Positions 51,577 through 55,669 of a DNA stretch of 55,669 bases are shown here, piece by piece (the stretch's first letter is position 1; every line of letters begins with the position of its first letter). The notes beneath the pieces were generated by a model that did not search any database, was not told the DNA's origin, and saw only the letters and a list, made by a program, of their open reading frames with translations. Source of the stretch: JACJWR01 sp964547485 (GTDB lineage Bacteria > Actinomycetota > Actinomycetes > S36-B12 > UBA10799); assembly GCA_964547485.1 (NCBI GenBank), contig CAZJNU010000009.1, positions 1 through 55,669 on the forward strand, in the 5' to 3' direction. The translations under genes were made by a program, and so were the position numbers.

Positions 51577-52935
51577 TCATGACAACGGCAGCAACGCACC
51601 AGGGTTGAGCACCCCGGCCGGATCCATGGCCCGCTTGATCTCTCGCATCGTGTCGATCTCCGCCGCCGACCGGGAGAGGTGCAGCCACTGCGCCTTCGCC
51701 CGGCCCACCCCATGTTCGGCGGAGAGCACTCCGCCCGCCTCGGCAGTGATCGCGAAGATCGCCCGATCAAGTTCGTTGTCGCCCGCGGGAACACCAGCGA
51801 TCTCCACGTGCAGGTTGCCGTCCCGAAGGTGACCGAAGACAACGACCCGGGCATCTCCGGGTGCGCAGGAACGGGCAGCTGTAGCCACCTGATCCAGCCG
51901 AGGCAGCGGCACCGAGATATCCAACTTGTGGGCCACCCCGAGCGCTGAAATGGCGTCCGGTTGGCGCTCGCGGTACTCCCACAGCCGCGCAGCTGTCGCC
52001 GTATCCATGGCCACCACCGCGTCGCTGTCGGCCGGCAGCTCGAGCCAGTCGCCGCTGACTTCCAACAACAACAGGTAGGGCCACTCCTGCTCCAGAGGGG
52101 GCTGAAGTCCGGCAACCTCGCGCACCAACCGAATCCCCTCGGCATCGATGATCTCCGCCGCCAGCAACCGCTCACCCTCGGGCACGGCTGACTCGACCAG
52201 GTCCAACGCAGCGGCCATGTCGGGGACTCCAACCAGGCCTACCGTGGTTGTTCCCACCGGGCGATGCAGCCGCAGCCGGACTGCAGTTATCACCCCGAGG
52301 GTGCCCTCCGACCCAACCATCAGCCCGGTCAAGTGATAACCCGTGTTGTCCTTGGGAAGGCCGTCCAGCCGGGAGATGATCGAACCGTCGGCGCGAACGA
52401 ATTCAGCTCCGATCACCTGATCCCGGGTCATCCCGTAGGCACACACCCGAATACCTCCGGCGTTCGTGGCACAGGTTCCGCCGATCGTGGCGGTGTCGCG
52501 CGCAGCCAGGTCGACGCCGTAGGTCCAACCCGCACGCCGGACATGGTCAGCCACTTCGGCGAGGGTCACACCCGCGCCGACCGTGACCGCCCCCGCCAGG
52601 TCGTCCACCGGGTCCAGCCGTCGAAGCCGCAGCGTTGACAGGATGAGGGGCGGGACCCCAGTTGGCGCCGGCACCGAGCCACCGACCATCGAGGTGTTTC
52701 CGCCCTGTGGGATCACGGGCAGTCCTGCCGCCGAGCAGTCGGCCAACACCGCGGCTACCTCGGCTACCGACCCGGGGCGTACGACCGCCACTGCCGGCCC
52801 CGAGAATCGCCGCGTCCAGTCAACCGAGTAGCCAGCGACCAGATCCCGGTCCACAATCAGGTTCGGTTCGCCCACTACGGCGGCAATCCGGTCGAGGCAC
52901 TCCAGGTGCCCCGGCGTCGTCGTCTCGATGCTCAT
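51577..52935 (-). CDS. FAD-linked oxidase, GlcD/D-lactate dehydrogenase type
   Basis: A 452-residue flavoenzyme of the VAO/PCMH fold. FAD-binding parts: AVVRPGSVAEVAAVLADC, VIPQGGNTSMVGGSVP, the DTATIGGTCATNAGGIRVCAYG stretch (in parts TIGGTCATNAGG), and LMVGSEGTLGVIT. The C-terminal FAD-oxidase domain has VVVFGHLRDGNLHVEI (metal/active-site GH-GDGN type) and LSAEHGVGRAKAQWL (typical SGEHGIG). It oxidises a D-2-hydroxyacid such as glycolate, D-lactate or 2-hydroxyglutarate; which one is not evident. ATG 52935 follows GGAGG at 8 nt. No iron-sulfur partner is adjacent. Confidence 0.9.
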   Translation of the reverse strand: MSIETTTPGHLECLDRIAAVVGEPNLIVDRDLVAGYSVDWTRRFSGPAVAVVRPGSVAEVAAVLADCSAAGLPVIPQGGNTSMVGGSVPAPTGVPPLILSTLRLRRLDPVDDLAGAVTVGAGVTLAEVADHVRRAGWTYGVDLAARDTATIGGTCATNAGGIRVCAYGMTRDQVIGAEFVRADGSIISRLDGLPKDNTGYHLTGLMVGSEGTLGVITAVRLRLHRPVGTTTVGLVGVPDMAAALDLVESAVPEGERLLAAEIIDAEGIRLVREVAGLQPPLEQEWPYLLLLEVSGDWLELPADSDAVVAMDTATAARLWEYRERQPDAISALGVAHKLDISVPLPRLDQVATAARSCAPGDARVVVFGHLRDGNLHVEIAGVPAGDNELDRAIFAITAEAGGVLSAEHGVGRAKAQWLHLSRSAAEIDTMREIKRAMDPAGVLNPGALLPLS

Positions 52936-52994
52936 TCTCGGTACCTCCGTCGGTTCGGGTGGCAGAGCCGTTGTTGGGTCAGGTGGCAGGGTTA

Positions 52995-53891
52995 CTACTT
53001 GAGGAGCCGACTCATTCTTCTGTCGGCCAGCAGGCGGCCTCGGTTCTGGCAGGTCGGGCAATACTGGAACGACGAGTCGGACAGCACCACCTCGGCGATG
53101 CTGGTGTCGCACACCGGGCACGGCTCACCCGCTCGCCCGTGCACTACCAACCCGGATCGCTTGCCATCCTTGAGCTGGTCCGGTCGGAGTTGCCGGGCAC
53201 GCTCCAATGCGTTTGCCAATACTTCCTTGACACTGACCGCCAACCGGGTCGTCTCGGCAGCACTCAGCGTGTCCGCCTTCCGGTAGGGCGAGAGTCGTGC
53301 CGCGTGCAGAATTTCATCGCTGTAGGCGTTCCCGATCCCGGCGAGGGTCCGTTGATCGCGCAACAGCGACTTCAGTCGAATCGACCCAGCCCCGTGCAAC
53401 AGCTCCGACAGTGCGGCGGGCGTGATCTCACCGGCATCCGGCCCCAGCGCCGCAAGCCCGGGGACCTCGCGCGGATCTGCCACGACGTAGAGGGCTGCGG
53501 ACTTCCGGGTGCCCGCTTCGGTGATGTCCAGACAGGTTCCCGGCTCTCCGTCGGCGGTGACCGTCACCAACCTCGCCACGAGCGGTCCCCGGCCGGGTCG
53601 AGTGACTGCCAGCGGCACCCGGTCGGACAACTTGACCCAGCCAGCCCGCGCCAGGTGAATGACGACGTAGAGCTCTGGGGCGGCCGAGGCGGGCGCGGTG
53701 ATGGCCGAAAGGACCAGGAATTTGCCTGCTCGGGTGCATCCTCGGATGGTGGCTCCGTGAAGATCCGCGGGTCCGGGCGAGACGGTCTTCAGAGCACTCA
53801 CAGCCACCACATCGAGCCGCGCGATCCGGTCACCGACGCAGGCGCTGGCGATGCGCTCCGCCAACACCTGCACCTCGGGCAATTCCGGCAT
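52995..53891 (-). CDS. Fpg/Nei-family DNA glycosylase
   Basis: A 298-residue base-excision enzyme. The mature N-terminus PELPEVQ supplies the catalytic Pro2 and Glu3; the conserved Lys is in CTRAGKFLVL; the helix-two-turn-helix is LAGIGNAYSDEILHAA; the C-terminal zinc finger is EPCPVC ... YCPTCQNRGRLL with the intercalation Arg. All parts for glycosylase/AP-lyase action on oxidised bases are present. Fpg versus Nei cannot be firmly decided; in actinobacteria both are common. ATG 53891 is fixed by the requirement for M-PELPE. Confidence 0.92.
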   Translation of the reverse strand: MPELPEVQVLAERIASACVGDRIARLDVVAVSALKTVSPGPADLHGATIRGCTRAGKFLVLSAITAPASAAPELYVVIHLARAGWVKLSDRVPLAVTRPGRGPLVARLVTVTADGEPGTCLDITEAGTRKSAALYVVADPREVPGLAALGPDAGEITPAALSELLHGAGSIRLKSLLRDQRTLAGIGNAYSDEILHAARLSPYRKADTLSAAETTRLAVSVKEVLANALERARQLRPDQLKDGKRSGLVVHGRAGEPCPVCDTSIAEVVLSDSSFQYCPTCQNRGRLLADRRMSRLLK

Positions 53892-53998
53892 GGCCCCACC
53901 CTTGCGCAGATCCACTGGGAACTGCACCCCGAAGCGTAAGTTGCGCCTCAGCCCGGTGGGCGGCCACAGCGTGCGCGGCTGCTAGCCTGCTTCTGCGC

Positions 53999-54082
53999 GC
54001 GCGAGTGGCGGAATAGGCAGACGCGCACGGTTCAGGTCCGTGTGCCCGAAAGGGCGTGGGGGTTCAACTCCCCCCTCGCGCA
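53999..54082 (+). tRNA. tRNA-Leu(CAG)
   Basis: An 84-nt class II tRNA. Acceptor GCGCGAG/CTCGCGC, discriminator A, anticodon loop TTCAGGT (anticodon CAG), variable arm TGCCCGAAAGGGCGT and T-arm GGGGGTTCAACTCCCCC. CCA is not encoded. TAGCCT at 53983-53988 is a likely -10 box. Confidence 0.96.
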
Positions 54083-54193
54083 CAAGTAGTCCGAAGTCCC
54101 TTGCCATCACTGGTTCGGCGAGTTCGACACGGAACCCGACAACAGGTTGCTGCCCAACTATTCTTGGGATTCGCGACGACGGAGGGTGCCGGG

Positions 54194-55027
54194 ATGATTG
54201 ACGGTCCAGCCAGCCAGGTGAAGGAGAACGAGCCCGGACCTCGGAGCCGGTTGCGATCGGCGGTGTTGGATTCGCCGCTGACCGGGATCTCCCCCTGGAT
54301 CGTGATGTCGCTCTTCAGCGGCCCAGGCCGGTTTGAGGTTTCGGTTCTCGCGGCGATGGGCCTTTCGTTGGTCATCTTCGTGCTGGGCAGGAGACGCGGG
54401 AGTTCCGTCAAGCTGCTGGAAATCTTCGACCTCCTGTTCTTTGTCGGCTTCGCCATCATCGGTATCCTCGCGTCCCCGGCGACGATCACCTGGATGGAAC
54501 AGTGGGCTGGCGAAATCACCAACATCGCCCTGACCCTCTACGTGGTCCTCACAATTGCGATACGCAGACCCTTCACGCTGGCCTATGCCAAGGAATCAAC
54601 AGAATCTCGGCTCTGGGACTCCCCGGGTTTCCTGCGCATCAACTATCAGATCTCCCTGATGTGGGGGGCGGTCTTCGGGTTCCAGACGATCGTCGGACTG
54701 TACGGGAACGCCATCCAGCACACTTCAGACAACTTCTGGACGGGCTGGACTCTTCAGTTGCTAGCGACCGTCTTCGGTGTCGCCTTCACCGAGTTCTGGC
54801 CGGAGTACGCCTACAGCAAAGCCCACGGCAAGCCGCTGCCGTCCAAGCGCCCACTGCTCGAGTGGATTCCGGTGTCTGTGGTCATCACGGGCGTCGCGGG
54901 TCTGCTGACTGAGGCGATAGACTCCATCCTCGGGATCGCGCTCGTCGTCGTTGGTGGGATTGCCGAGGTTGCTTTGATACGTATCCAACGCGCCGAGCGG
55001 GCTCGAGGGACATCGCAGCCGAAGTAG
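54194..55027 (+). CDS. Multi-pass integral membrane protein of unknown function
   Basis: A 277-residue protein, ATG after GGAGG. Six or seven hydrophobic segments: SPWIVMSLFSG with LAAMGLSLVIFVLGRR, FDLLFFVGFAIIGIL, NIALTLYVVLTIAI, LMWGAVFGFQTIVGLYG, LLATVFGVAFTEFWP, VSVVITGVAGLLTEA and ILGIALVVVGGIAEVALI. The central PFTLAYAKESTES and GFLRINYQIS segments are conserved-looking cytoplasmic loops also seen in hypothetical actinobacterial proteins. No catalytic motif or transporter signature is recognised. The frame open upstream runs into the tRNA and is not used. Confidence 0.8.
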   Translation: MIDGPASQVKENEPGPRSRLRSAVLDSPLTGISPWIVMSLFSGPGRFEVSVLAAMGLSLVIFVLGRRRGSSVKLLEIFDLLFFVGFAIIGILASPATITWMEQWAGEITNIALTLYVVLTIAIRRPFTLAYAKESTESRLWDSPGFLRINYQISLMWGAVFGFQTIVGLYGNAIQHTSDNFWTGWTLQLLATVFGVAFTEFWPEYAYSKAHGKPLPSKRPLLEWIPVSVVITGVAGLLTEAIDSILGIALVVVGGIAEVALIRIQRAERARGTSQPK

Positions 55028-55344
55028 CAACCCCCGTTGCGTTCCGCGACCGGTGCCGATGCCTGGGCCGCAGCGATCCCGGCGGGTTTGGCGCCTGCCG
55101 CGCCACCCCTGGATGCGGGCGCTTCCTGAGTCGCCCCCGTCACCGGCAGGTATCGCATTCACGGTCCACTCCAAGCGGCGCGGTCAGAGCCGTCACCTTT
55201 CGTCCACATTTTCGCCAGGTCGCAGCGAAGCCGTGCTGTCTTGTCGGTGGTCCGAAGTATCATTAGAACGTAAGTTCGAGTAGGCAGGTTCGTTCAGTTT
55301 GGTTGGTTCGGTAGTCACTTTGGTTCGGTTGGTCGCCTTGGGGG
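55028..55344. other. Upstream region of the second HNH gene
   Basis: About 315 bp without a gene. It contains the LexA-like box at 55264-55279 and, at 55295-55335, two copies of a TTTGGTT/GGTTCGGT pattern (T/G-rich, unlike the surrounding C/G-rich DNA). Nothing else is evident. Confidence 0.5.
55264..55279. promoter_or_regulatory. LexA/SOS-like box
   Basis: TAGAACGTAAGTTCGA matches the actinobacterial SOS box TCGAAC-N4-GTTCGA at 11 of 12 defined positions. It lies 65 bp before the HNH/DUF222 start. LexA sites before 13E12-family genes are known in Mycobacterium tuberculosis. Confidence 0.6.
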
Positions 55345-55669
55345 GTGAACAGGATGGAACGGTCGTCGGGGTGTGGGCCGGTGTCGGGGGGTGTGTGGGA
55401 GTCGGGGTTGGCGCGGGTGGTGTCGCGGTGGTGGTTGGAGTGGTGTCCGGGGTGGGTGTCGGCGCAGTGGGCCGAGGTGCGGTTGTCGTCGGCGGTGCGG
55501 GATCTGATGTTGTTGCCGCCGGGGCCAGCACTGTTGGCGGCGGTGGCGGCGATCCCGACGGGGGCGTGTCCGGTGGATCACAAGGGTGAGGAGATGCCCG
55601 GGATCGAACCGGTACCGGGGACTGTGCCGGGGTGGGCGTGTGCCTGCCAGGTGGTGGTCGCCGCGGCGT
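55345..55669 (+). CDS. HNH endonuclease of the DUF222/13E12 family (5' part, runs off the window)
   Basis: An open frame from GTG 55345 or ATG 55354 to the end of the window, about 105 codons. The protein begins MERSSGCGPVSGGVWESGL and continues WWLEWCPGWVSAQWAEVRLS, LMLLPPGPALLAAVAAIP and VPGWACACQVVVAAA. This is the N-terminal start of DUF222 proteins, in which a CPVDH-like segment and a PGW-CACQVVVAA motif precede the DUF222 core. The HNH part lies beyond the window. It is a different copy from the gene at the left edge. The LexA-like box upstream suggests DNA-damage control. Confidence 0.85.
   Translation, partial: MNRMERSSGCGPVSGGVWESGLARVVSRWWLEWCPGWVSAQWAEVRLSSAVRDLMLLPPGPALLAAVAAIPTGACPVDHKGEEMPGIEPVPGTVPGWACACQVVVAAA

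Noticed and set aside
1..55669. CRISPR array or prophage
   Set aside because: No regularly spaced identical repeats and no phage structural genes are present.

Overview
The window is chromosomal DNA from a high-GC actinobacterium. The evidence is the strong G/C bias at third codon positions, a TANNNT -10 box 6-8 nt upstream of many start codons (leaderless transcripts), HNH/DUF222 (13E12-type) genes at both edges, a polyphosphate-glucokinase-like ROK kinase, DUF4446, and mycothiol-type arsenate reductase relatives. I cannot name the genus.

Layout. 1-14 kb: the 3' end of an HNH gene; an operon of two low-complexity membrane-anchored proteins plus an ApbE flavin transferase, divergent from an OmpR/HK two-component pair; an M14 peptidase; a FetB-like permease; tRNA-Ser(GCU); a nucleosidase; a lipoprotein hydrolase; an ECF sigma factor carrying its own zinc-finger domain; and a second two-component pair divergent from a lipoprotein esterase. 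14.2-22.6 kb: an island bounded by a perfect 17-bp inverted repeat, with its right end 6 bp from tRNA-Ser(UGA). It holds arsenic genes (ArsR, ArsP-type permease, thioredoxin-like protein, ArsR-phosphatase fusion, internally deleted ArsC), an AAA ATPase, a tyrosine-recombinase remnant and a broken transposase. 22.8-32.7 kb: a PrsW-type protease, small membrane proteins (one frameshifted), a TolB-like lipoprotein and a 1987-residue secreted repeat protein.

32.7-43.9 kb: one long minus-strand operon of tightly overlapping genes. In transcription order it encodes carboxyltransferase, biotin carboxylase, AtuA-like protein, TetR, acyl-CoA dehydrogenase, enoyl-CoA hydratase, M20 peptidase, DUF2461 and ROK kinase. 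This looks like branched-chain or isoprenoid acyl-CoA catabolism under TetR feedback; two tandem palindromes cover its promoter. 44-55.7 kb: a divergent MoeA-like protein, a K+ channel, SerRS, a HAD phosphatase, an NlpC/P60 hydrolase, DUF4446, two candidate small RNAs, GDPD, an FAD-linked oxidase, an Fpg/Nei glycosylase, tRNA-Leu(CAG), a membrane protein, and the 5' end of another HNH/DUF222 gene preceded by a LexA-like box.

The most interesting signals are the decayed IR-bounded arsenic island, the two intergenic sRNA candidates, the promoter architecture of the AtuA operon, the tandem direct repeats at matching distances before both two-component operons, and the giant unanchored repeat protein. 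All assignments come from reading motifs; no database search was run.
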